Shown here: one piece after another, positions 1 through 7,092 of the stretch | Position numbering within the stretch: position 1 is the first letter of the stretch | Layout: every line of letters begins with the position of its first letter | Notes under the pieces: generated by a model | The model's database searches: none | Told to the model about the DNA's origin: nothing | The model's input: the letters and a program-made list of their open reading frames with translations, nothing else | Source: Sediminihabitans luteus | GTDB lineage: Bacteria > Actinomycetota > Actinomycetes > Actinomycetales > Cellulomonadaceae | NCBI RefSeq assembly: GCF_002797595.1 | Contig: NZ_PGFE01000003.1 | Span: 186,001 to 250,000 of the forward strand | Direction of reading: 5' to 3' | DNA length: 64,000 nt | Position numbers and translations under genes: made by a program

Positions 1-299
1 CCTCGACCGCGATCACGCTCGGCGTCAGCGCCCGGTCGCAGTGCGTCAACGGCAAGGCGATGGTCGCCGTCTACGCGTACAACAGCGGCACGTCGAAGAC
101 CACGATCGACCTCACGACCCCGTGGGGCACCGAGACGGTCAAGAACGTGAAGCCGAAGTCGGCCGCGTACAAGCTCTTCGACACGAAGAGCACGTCCGTG
201 ACCGCAGGCACCGCGACGATCACCGGCACCGCCGGCTCCAAGGGCGACCAGGTGAGCACCCAGCTCACCAAGCCCTGGGCCGCGATCAGCTGCAGCTGA
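1..299 (+). CDS. C-terminal end of a secreted or surface protein (5' truncated)
   Basis: The reading frame is open from base 3 to a TGA at 297-299, so about 98 residues of the C-terminus are present and the start lies outside the window. The piece is Thr/Ser/Lys-rich with predicted short beta strands, has two cysteines (near its start and two residues from the end) and ends in Cys-Ser. It resembles the terminal beta-sandwich module found on many secreted actinobacterial hydrolases and nucleases, but I cannot name the enzyme. No LPXTG signal or membrane segment follows. A GC-rich hairpin lies just downstream, so this is probably the end of a transcript. Confidence 0.6.
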   Translation, partial: STAITLGVSARSQCVNGKAMVAVYAYNSGTSKTTIDLTTPWGTETVKNVKPKSAAYKLFDTKSTSVTAGTATITGTAGSKGDQVSTQLTKPWAAISCS

Positions 300-308
300 C
301 GTCCCACC

Positions 309-341
309 GACGGCGGCGTCCCCTCGCGGGGCGCCGCCGTC
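309..341 (+). terminator. GC-rich hairpin after the first gene
   Basis: Ten-base perfect arms GACGGCGGCG (309-318) and CGCCGCCGTC (332-341) enclose a 13-nt loop that can pair further. There is no T run. Position just after the stop codon suggests termination. Confidence 0.55.
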
Positions 342-457
342 GGCATGTCCGGGGTCTGCCGGGCACGCCCCGGGCACGGCTCGGCACGGTCCGGCACGGA
401 GTGCGGTGCGCAGCGATTTCGCCCGGTTCACGGGGCCCGCGCAGGGCGGGTCGCGCC

Positions 458-463
458 TAGGGT
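458..463 (+). promoter_or_regulatory. -10 element TAGGGT of a leaderless promoter
   Basis: TAGGGT ends 6 nt before the GTG at 470, the spacing expected if transcription starts on the start codon. It helps choose GTG 470 over the in-frame GTG at 464. Confidence 0.5.
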
Positions 464-469
464 GTGACG

Positions 470-2467
470 GTGAGCACCCCTGACGACGGCCCGGCGCCCA
501 CCGACGCGCCCCTCCCGGCCGTTCAGGACGACGCCCGGCCGGCCCCGGCTGGTGAGCACGAGTCAGGGCAGGACGAGTCAGGGCAGGACGAGTCACGGCC
601 GGACGATGCAGGGCAGGGCACCACAGGGCCGGACGATGCAGGACCGGACAGCGCGGGCGCCGTCCGACGTCGGCGCGGGCGGGTCGCCCGCTGGGTCGTG
701 CTCTGGCTCCTCGCCGCGCTCGTCGGGGTGCTCGTGTGCGTCGCGTTCCTCGTCCGGGACGCCCTGACCGCCAAGGACGCGCTCGAGCACGCGCTCGACG
801 GGGTCCCGGCGGCCGAGCAGGCGGTCCGCGACGGTGACGCCGAGGCCGCGCGCCGCGCCCTCGCGGACGTGCAGCCGTGGACGGAGTCCGCGCGCACGCA
901 CACCGACGGCTGGCTGTGGTGGGTCGCCGCGCACGTGCCCGGCGTGGGCGCCGACGCGCACGCCGTGACCGTCACGTCGGCGTCGGTCGACACGATCACG
1001 CAGGACGTCCTGCCGCCGCTCGTCGAGGCGGCCGGGCTGCTCTCGGCGGGCGGGAGCCAGGGGGGCGGGGTCGCGCTCGCCCCGGTCGCCGCGGTCGCGC
1101 CGCAGGTCGTGGCGGCGTCGTCCACGATGGACGACGTCGTGGCGGACCTCGCGGCGATCGACACCTCCGCGCTGCTGCCGGTGCTCGCCGACCCGGTCGA
1201 GCAGGTGCAGGACAAGTCGGTCGAGCTCGCCGGCACGGTCGCGGCGGGCGCGACGCTCGCCGAGCTCCTGCCGCCGATGCTGGGCGACGACGGCCCCCGG
1301 CGCTACCTGCTCATGAGCCTCAACAGCGCCGAGCTGCGCGCCGCGGGCGGGATCCCGGGCGCGGTCGCGGCGCTCGACGTCGAGGACGGTGCGGTCACGC
1401 TCGGCCCTCAGCTCGCCTCGGGCGACCTCATGCCGGGCGCGGAGCCCGTCGGTCCGATCGACCCGGAGGACCTCGCGCTCTACTCCGACCGGCTGGGCAG
1501 GTTCCCGCAGGACACCGTGCTGACGCCCGACTTCCCGACCGCCGCGTCGCTGCTCACCTCGATGTGGCAGCGCGCCGAGCCCGGCCAGGTCGACGGGGTC
1601 ATCGCGACCGACCCGGTCGCGCTGTCGTACCTGCTGGGAGCGACGGGCCCGGTGCGCGTGCGCGGGGTCGACGTGACGCAGGACGACGCGGTCGCGATGC
1701 TGCTGCGCGACGCGTACGCCGAGCACGAGGCCGGTCCCGAGACCGACGCGTTCTTCGCGGACGTCGCGGCCGCCGTCCTGTCGACCCTGACCACGGGCGG
1801 CACGGACCCCGCGGCCGCCGCCGACGCGCTGTTCCGTGCGGCGGGCGAGCACCGGATCCAGGTCTGGTCGACGCACGAGGACGAGGCCGCGCGCCTGCAG
1901 GACACGGTCGTCTCGGGCGCGCTCGACGCGTCCCCGCGCGCGGCGAGCTCCCTCGGGGTGTTCTTCAACGACGCGGTCTCCGGGAAGATGAGCTACTACC
2001 TCGACAGCTCGGTCGAGGTGGTCGCGAGCCGCTGCGAGTACCTGACCCGGGTCGACACGGTCGACGTGACCCTCACGTCGACGGCACCGGCCGACGCGGC
2101 GACGTCGCTGCCCGCGTACGTCACGGGCCTGGGGCCGCTCGGCTGGTCGGCGGGCGACATCGTGATGAACGTCGTCGTCTACTCCCCCGTGGGCGGGAGC
2201 GTGGGCGTCGTGACGCGCGGGGACCAGCAGCTCACGGGCGGCCTGTCGACGACGCACGGGCGCCGCGGCGCCACCCAGGTGACCCAGCTCCTCGCCCCGG
2301 GCGACTCGGTCGTGCTGCGGGTCGAGGTCACCTCGCTCGGTGCCGGCCCGGGTCTCGGCGACGCCGACGCCCGCCGCGCGTCGCGCACGGGCGAGCTCGA
2401 CGTGTGGAGCACGCCGACCGTCACCGAGCCCGGGCTGCAGACCGTTGCGGTGCCGTCCTGCACCTGA
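470..2467 (+). CDS. DUF4012 domain membrane protein
   Basis: About 665 residues. Residues 1-65 are an acidic disordered head with short repeats (DESGQ type), followed by an Arg-rich patch and one membrane helix at about 74-95. The rest is predicted outside the cell. The segment around PRRYLLMSLNSAELRAAGG is the hallmark of DUF4012, a family found in actinobacterial envelope and polysaccharide loci with no settled biochemical role. The GTG at 470 is preferred because a TAGGGT box sits 6 nt upstream; GTG 464 is the alternative. The next gene, a wall-anchored protein, is on the same strand 165 bp away, which fits an envelope role. Confidence 0.8.
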   Translation: MSTPDDGPAPTDAPLPAVQDDARPAPAGEHESGQDESGQDESRPDDAGQGTTGPDDAGPDSAGAVRRRRGRVARWVVLWLLAALVGVLVCVAFLVRDALTAKDALEHALDGVPAAEQAVRDGDAEAARRALADVQPWTESARTHTDGWLWWVAAHVPGVGADAHAVTVTSASVDTITQDVLPPLVEAAGLLSAGGSQGGGVALAPVAAVAPQVVAASSTMDDVVADLAAIDTSALLPVLADPVEQVQDKSVELAGTVAAGATLAELLPPMLGDDGPRRYLLMSLNSAELRAAGGIPGAVAALDVEDGAVTLGPQLASGDLMPGAEPVGPIDPEDLALYSDRLGRFPQDTVLTPDFPTAASLLTSMWQRAEPGQVDGVIATDPVALSYLLGATGPVRVRGVDVTQDDAVAMLLRDAYAEHEAGPETDAFFADVAAAVLSTLTTGGTDPAAAADALFRAAGEHRIQVWSTHEDEAARLQDTVVSGALDASPRAASSLGVFFNDAVSGKMSYYLDSSVEVVASRCEYLTRVDTVDVTLTSTAPADAATSLPAYVTGLGPLGWSAGDIVMNVVVYSPVGGSVGVVTRGDQQLTGGLSTTHGRRGATQVTQLLAPGDSVVLRVEVTSLGAGPGLGDADARRASRTGELDVWSTPTVTEPGLQTVAVPSCT

Positions 2468-2632
2468 CGCACCGATTGCCGCAGAACCCCGGAATCACCC
2501 TCTTTTCACCCTTGGACGCACTGCCCTCGGACCCTGCGCGCGCGTAGCGTGAGAGGGACCTTCACGGGTGTCCGCGAGCCGGTACGCACCACGGCCCACG
2601 GCCGCCCCACGACATCGACCACGGGGCCCACC

Positions 2633-3862
2633 ATGTACCGCAGACCGAGGTACCACTCAGCGCGAACCGCCTCCCGGGCGTGGGCCGTCGTCGCCGGCGT
2701 CGCCCTCCTCGTCCCCGTCGCGGCCGGTGGGGCGAGCGCAGCGACCGACGCTCCGACGACCGACCCGAGCACGTCCCCGAGCGGGCCGTCCTACCCGCCC
2801 GCGGTCGAGCTCACGACCCTCACCCCGGTGTGCGACGGCGACGTCCCGTACCTCGAGTACTCCGCCGACCTGACCGAGGCCGAGGGCGCGGACGACGCAC
2901 CCGCGGCCGACGCCGCAGGGCTCGCGGGCGGCGGGGCCCGGCTGGGCGCCGCCGTGCCGACCGACCTGCGTGGGCTGCTGCCCGCAGCCGACGACGACAC
3001 CGTGACGATCCGGTGGATCAACCCGGGCGGTGACGACATTGTCCAGACCGGCACGCTCGCGGGCCGCCTGCTGTGGCCGGGCGCGGTGGTCGACGGCTCG
3101 GGCGCCCCGCTCGACTGGCCCGGCTGGAGCCAGCTCGCGGACGGCACCTGGGTCGAGGGCGGCGACGGGTTCGACTGGGTGCGCCCGACCGTCCAGGTGG
3201 TCTTCACCGTCAACGGCCAGGACATCCCGCGCACGATCGGCTACCCGCCGTCGAGCCCGAACTGCAAGACCAACCCCGAGAACCCTCCGACGACCCCGCC
3301 GACCACGCCGCCGACGACCCCGCCGAGCGGTGCACCGACGATCGAGGTCAAGACGCGCACCCCCGTGTGCGTCCAGGGCGTGACCTACCTCGACTACGAG
3401 GTCGCCGTGACCGGGACCCCGAACGACCGGGTCTCGATCACGTGGCACAACCCGACCGGTGACGACTTCGTGCAGTCCGACCTGCCGCTCAAGGGTCGCG
3501 TGCTGTGGCCCGGGGCCTACCCCGAGCGGTTCGTCGAGCTGCCGGCGTCCGACGGGTGGGAGCTCGTCAACAACATGTGGCAGAACACGCGGGACTTCGG
3601 CTGGGCGGTCGGCGACGTCGAGATCACGTTCGCCGTCAACCCCGAGGCGACCGTGACCGTGACCTACCCGCAGGACACCGCGGGCTGCGTCAAGAGTCCC
3701 GGTGACGACGCGACGCCCGTCGCCTACGTGCCGGACAGCCCGGACGACTCGTTCCTGCCGCGCACCGGTGCCGAGATCGCGGCCTGGGCGGTCGGCGCGC
3801 TCCTCCTCGTCGGCGCCGGCACCGCGCTCGTGCTCTGGACCCGCCGCCGCAAGGAGAGCTGA
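2633..3862 (+). CDS. LPXTG-type cell-wall anchored protein with two repeated domains
   Basis: About 409 residues from ATG 2633. An upstream in-frame GTG at 2549 would put about 28 residues before the signal peptide and is less likely; a TAGCGT box at 2545-2550 fits a -10 with a leader of about 75 nt. The signal peptide ends near residue 36 (GGASA-AT). Two homologous domains follow, each with a conserved TPVC start, an I(R/T)W(I/H)NP.GDD segment, a LLWPG/VLWPG segment and a closing Cys. They are joined by a Pro-Thr spacer (PPTTPPTTPP). The C-terminus is a complete sorting signal: LPRTG at about 375, a hydrophobic helix and RRRKES. A sortase should attach it to peptidoglycan; none is encoded in this window. 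The function of the repeat domain is unknown to me. Confidence 0.85.
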   Translation: MYRRPRYHSARTASRAWAVVAGVALLVPVAAGGASAATDAPTTDPSTSPSGPSYPPAVELTTLTPVCDGDVPYLEYSADLTEAEGADDAPAADAAGLAGGGARLGAAVPTDLRGLLPAADDDTVTIRWINPGGDDIVQTGTLAGRLLWPGAVVDGSGAPLDWPGWSQLADGTWVEGGDGFDWVRPTVQVVFTVNGQDIPRTIGYPPSSPNCKTNPENPPTTPPTTPPTTPPSGAPTIEVKTRTPVCVQGVTYLDYEVAVTGTPNDRVSITWHNPTGDDFVQSDLPLKGRVLWPGAYPERFVELPASDGWELVNNMWQNTRDFGWAVGDVEITFAVNPEATVTVTYPQDTAGCVKSPGDDATPVAYVPDSPDDSFLPRTGAEIAAWAVGALLLVGAGTALVLWTRRRKES

Positions 3863-3898
3863 CAGGCACAGGCCGCCCCACAGGGGCGCCTGCACGAC

Positions 3899-3933
3899 GA
3901 GAACCCCCGGTGGAGCAACCACCGGGGGTTCTC
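3899..3933 (+). terminator. Strong intrinsic terminator
   Basis: Fifteen-base perfect arms (GAGAACCCCCGGTGG, 3899-3913, and its complement, 3919-3933) around a 5-nt loop, 37 nt after the stop of the wall-anchored protein. Confidence 0.85.
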
Positions 3934-4196
3934 GCGTTCCGGGGCGCCGGAGACGCCCAGGACGTCGCCGTGGGCCCGTCCCCGCTCCGGGTGACGGGCC
4001 CACGGCGGCGCGCGCACGGCCACGCGTGCATCACGGCCACGCGTGCATCACGGCCTCGGGGCGGAAGCTCGGAGACCCGAAGACCTGAAGACGCCACCTG
4101 GTGCCGCGGCGAGCGCCGTTCGGGGACGGACGCCGGGTCGTCGGCACGGCGGTAGCCAGCGCCCGGACGCCCCCCCTGCTCACGACCGGGCGAATG
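3934..4196. other. Non-coding stretch between convergent genes
   Basis: Lies between the two terminators. It holds the tandem 17-bp repeat at 4017-4050. I see no convincing gene, RNA or promoter in the rest. Confidence 0.6.
4017..4050. repeat. Two tandem 17-bp units
   Basis: CGGCCACGCGTGCATCA occurs twice head to tail (4017-4033 and 4034-4050) in the intergenic gap. The unit contains the palindrome ACGCGT. Confidence 0.9.
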
Positions 4197-4236
4197 CCGA
4201 AGGCCCCCGGCGGACGAGTCCACCGGGGGCCTTCGG
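4197..4236 (-). terminator. Terminator of the chitinase-lipoprotein transcript
   Basis: Fourteen-base perfect arms (CCGAAGGCCCCCGG at 4197-4210 and complement at 4223-4236) with a 12-nt loop, about 100 bp beyond the lipoprotein stop. Symmetric, so it may act on both strands. Confidence 0.75.
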
Positions 4237-4334
4237 GTCGTGCTGCGCCTCTGCTCGAGACGTCCTGTGCCGTCAGCAGGACCTGCACGGGGTGCGTGGT
4301 CGGGCCGGGGGCCCGACCACGCGAAGGGGTCGAC

Positions 4335-4928
4335 TCAGGCGTCGGCTCCCGACCACTCGGCCGTCGCGAGACGGTCCTTGAGGCCTTCGAACGACCAGCG
4401 GTCGACGACCAGGACGGGTCCGTTGGGGCCCTCCGGGACGTACCACTGGTTCTGGCTGACGGTGCGCTCGGGTGCGCCGTCCGAGACGACGCAGTCGACC
4501 GAGTAGACCGTGAGGGTCGCGGGCTTGCCGCCCACCTCCACCTCGGTCTCCTTGCCCTTGGTCGCCTCGCCGACGGGGAACCCTTCGGTGCCGGGGCAGA
4601 CCGCGTCGTCGGGCAGGTACGCGGCGGCCGGGTCGACGCCCTCGAGGGCAGCGCCCTCGAGGATGTCGAACGAGGCGCACGGAGCATCCGCCTCGCACCC
4701 GCCGGCGCGCACCGTGGTGACGCCCTCCGAGCCCTTGAGCACGGTCCAGTAGTCCGCCGCGAACACGTCGAGCGAACCGACCGGCACGCGACCCTCCTGC
4801 GAGTAGTCGCCGTGCTCGTGGGTGTCCCCGGCGCCGGCGGCGCCGTTCCCGTCAGCTGGTGCCGAGCTGCTCCCGCACGCCGCGGTGAGCAGGCTCACCG
4901 CGAGCGCGACAGGAACGGCCTTGGCCAT
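4335..4928 (-). CDS. Small secreted lipoprotein, function unknown
   Basis: 197 residues from ATG 4928. The N-terminus is a lipoprotein signal peptide with lipobox LTAAC, so the mature protein should be lipid-anchored at Cys20. After the anchor come a Gly/Ala linker and an HEHGDYS segment, then a compact domain with four further cysteines that could form disulfides. I do not recognise a named family. It starts 8 nt after the stop of the chitinase gene upstream, so the two are very probably co-transcribed. A role at the cell surface during chitin use is an inference from context only. Strong terminator downstream. Confidence 0.75.
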   Translation of the reverse strand: MAKAVPVALAVSLLTAACGSSSAPADGNGAAGAGDTHEHGDYSQEGRVPVGSLDVFAADYWTVLKGSEGVTTVRAGGCEADAPCASFDILEGAALEGVDPAAAYLPDDAVCPGTEGFPVGEATKGKETEVEVGGKPATLTVYSVDCVVSDGAPERTVSQNQWYVPEGPNGPVLVVDRWSFEGLKDRLATAEWSGADA

Positions 4929-4936
4929 GGTGCGAT

Positions 4937-6889
4937 TCAGCAAGATCCGAGATCCTTCCACGGCCCCCACTGCGTCGCACCGGGCTGCTCGCCGGTCGTC
5001 CACCACTTCGCCGACCAGTTGTGGCCCGCGTACGAGACGGTCGTGCCGCCCGCGTACTGGCCCGAGGCGGTCCACACGGGAGCGCTGCAGGTGCCCGGGT
5101 TGGTGGTCTGCGTCGGGGTGGCGGTCGTCGTGGCCGTCGCCGAGGGCGAGGTCGTGGCGGTCGCCGACGGGCTCGAGGTGCCGCACGCGCCGAGGTCGTT
5201 CCACGGAGCGCCCGAGGTGCCGGGCTCGTTGCCCTGCGTCCACCACTTGGCCGAGTAGTTGCGGCCGTTGTGCGTGACCTTCGCGCCGCCCGAGTAGGCG
5301 GTCGAGGCGCTCCAGGCGGCGTTGCAGGTGCCCGGGTTGCTGGTCTGCGTCGCGGTCGCCGTGGCGGTCGCGGTCGCCGTGGCGGTCGCGGTGGCCGTGG
5401 CCGTGGCCGTGGCGGTCGCGGTCGGCGTCGGGTTCGCGCCGGCGGTCACGGGGCCCTTGGCGCCGGTGCCGAGCTTGCCCATGAGGGTGTTGATGAGCTC
5501 GCCGTCCTTGTTGCCGGACAGGTCCCACCACATGCCGCCACCGAGGCCCTTGGCCCGGATGTAGTCGGCCTTCGCGGTGACCGACTTGTTGTCGTCGAAC
5601 GTCCACCACTTGTCACCGTCGTAGCGCCACGAGGCGATGATGTTCGCGTCGTAGTAGCCGGTGCCGAGGTTCTTGAGCTTGTCGTAGTCCTCGTTGCCGG
5701 GCTCCCACGTGCCGGGCGCAGCGCCGGTCGCGGTGCCCCACGGCTCGGCCTGCTTGACGCCCTTCCAGCCGCGGCCGTACATCGCGAGGCCGAGGCCGAT
5801 CTGCGAGGCCTTGACGCCGGCCGAGGTGTACTCGGTCAGCGCGGCGTCGATCGAGAACTGACGCTTCGCCTCACGCGTGTCCTTGGGGTCCTTGTAGACG
5901 TTGCCCTGGTGGCCGGTCAGCGCCGGGTCCCAGGCGCCGTGCAGGTCGTAGCCCTGCAGGTTCCCGTAGTCGAGGTAGTTCCAGATCTCGGGGTCGTTCC
6001 AGCCGCCGCCCTTGATGTCCTCGGAGTTCGCGGGGAGGTAGGCCGAGAGCAGATACTTCTTGCCCGTCGTGGTGGTCAGCGCGTCGAGCTGCGTGCGGAA
6101 CTCCTTGAGCAGCAGCTTGAAGTTCGCCTTGTCGTTGACCGGGTCGACGATGTTGCCCTCGAGGCCGTTGTTCGTGCCCGGCCACTCCCAGTCGATGTCG
6201 ATGCCGTCGAAGATGTCCGCGGCGGCGCCCTGCCCGCCACGACCGTCGATGACGGGGATGTTGCCCTTGATGTACAGGTCGATGCAGGACGACACGAGGG
6301 TCTTGCGACCCGCGTCGGTCGCCGCGGCCTTCGAGAAGTACTTCGAGAAGGTCCAGCCGCCGATCGAGATCATCGGGCGGATCTGGGGGTGCTTGGCCTT
6401 GAGCTGCTTCATCTGGTTGAACGAGCCGGCGAGCGGCTGGTCCCAGGTGTCCGCCACGCCCGCGACCGAGTTCGCCGCGGTGTACGTCATGCCGTAGTCG
6501 GCCCAGGCGTCACCCGCGCCGTCGGCGCCGTTCGGGCCGTCGGTGACGGCCTTGTTCGCGATGAAGCACTTGCCCGTGGTCGGGTGGATGTTCGCGAACG
6601 AGTAGTTGATCGCCGTGAGCTTGTTCGCGGCGCCCGACGTGTCGAGCTGCTTGAGCTTGAAGTCGCGGCCGTAGACGCCCCACTGGGCGAAGTAGCCGAC
6701 GTTGCGGTAGCCGTTGATGGCGCTCTCGCCGCCGGTGACGGTGGCGGCGGCAGGCAGCGCTGCCGGTGCGGGTGCCGCGGACGCCGCGCTGGTCAGCGCC
6801 GCCGTCCCGACGAGGGCGAGGGACGTCGCGAGCGCGCCGACGCGTGCCCACCGTCCTCGCATCGGGGTCGTGGTCGACCGTGAGGTCAT
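4937..6889 (-). CDS. Secreted GH18 chitinase with two C-terminal CBM5/12 modules
   Basis: 650 residues from ATG 6889, preceded by a GAGGAAG ribosome site. Order: signal peptide (about 1-38), GH18 TIM barrel (about 50-485), a Thr-Ala linker with a long TATATA run, CBM5/12 (about 519-567), a second linker and a second CBM5/12 ending at the C-terminus. The catalytic motif DGIDIDWEWPG gives the proton donor Glu235 with Asp228, 231 and 233. Both binding modules show the AKWW signature typical of chitin-binding domain type 3. It should hydrolyse chitin outside the cell with retention through substrate-assisted catalysis. It differs in layout from the two neighbouring chitinases, which carry one CBM at each end, so it is not a simple copy. 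Followed 8 nt later by a lipoprotein gene. Confidence 0.95.
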   Translation of the reverse strand: MTSRSTTTPMRGRWARVGALATSLALVGTAALTSAASAAPAPAALPAAATVTGGESAINGYRNVGYFAQWGVYGRDFKLKQLDTSGAANKLTAINYSFANIHPTTGKCFIANKAVTDGPNGADGAGDAWADYGMTYTAANSVAGVADTWDQPLAGSFNQMKQLKAKHPQIRPMISIGGWTFSKYFSKAAATDAGRKTLVSSCIDLYIKGNIPVIDGRGGQGAAADIFDGIDIDWEWPGTNNGLEGNIVDPVNDKANFKLLLKEFRTQLDALTTTTGKKYLLSAYLPANSEDIKGGGWNDPEIWNYLDYGNLQGYDLHGAWDPALTGHQGNVYKDPKDTREAKRQFSIDAALTEYTSAGVKASQIGLGLAMYGRGWKGVKQAEPWGTATGAAPGTWEPGNEDYDKLKNLGTGYYDANIIASWRYDGDKWWTFDDNKSVTAKADYIRAKGLGGGMWWDLSGNKDGELINTLMGKLGTGAKGPVTAGANPTPTATATATATATATATATATATATATQTSNPGTCNAAWSASTAYSGGAKVTHNGRNYSAKWWTQGNEPGTSGAPWNDLGACGTSSPSATATTSPSATATTTATPTQTTNPGTCSAPVWTASGQYAGGTTVSYAGHNWSAKWWTTGEQPGATQWGPWKDLGSC

Positions 6890-6991
6890 GTCACTTCCTC
6901 TTCTCTGAGTCTCGGGGAGCCCGCTGCGGTGCGGTGAGGCGGTCGTGGCGCCGCTCCCCTCCGGTCGGCCGGCGCGTGCGCGCCGACCGAG

Positions 6992-7001
6992 GTGGTACCA
7001 C
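6992..7001. promoter_or_regulatory. Palindrome GTGGTACCAC upstream of the first chitinase
   Basis: A perfect 10-bp dyad about 100 bp upstream of ATG 6889, in a gap with no other obvious signal. It is a plausible operator, but I cannot assign a regulator. Confidence 0.4.
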
Positions 7002-7058
7002 GGGTCTCCCCGTGCAGTTCCCGGTCGGGTGCGCCCCCTGTCCAACGCACCCGGCCAC

Positions 7059-7088
7059 GTGCCGCGCGGCCCGAGGGCCGCGCGGCAC
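7059..7088 (-). terminator. Terminator after the second chitinase
   Basis: GTGCCGCGCGGC at 7059-7070 pairs perfectly with 7077-7088, 4 nt beyond the stop codon at 7093. Very GC-rich, no T run. Confidence 0.75.
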
Positions 7089-7092
7089 GAGA

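Noticed and set aside
2549-2632. Upstream GTG start for the LPXTG protein
   Set aside because: It would add about 28 Arg/Thr-rich residues before a clear signal peptide. ATG 2633 gives a normal one.
5347-5425. Repeated hexamers in the chitinase gene
   Set aside because: They encode the Thr-Ala linker between the GH18 and CBM domains, so they are explained by protein sequence.
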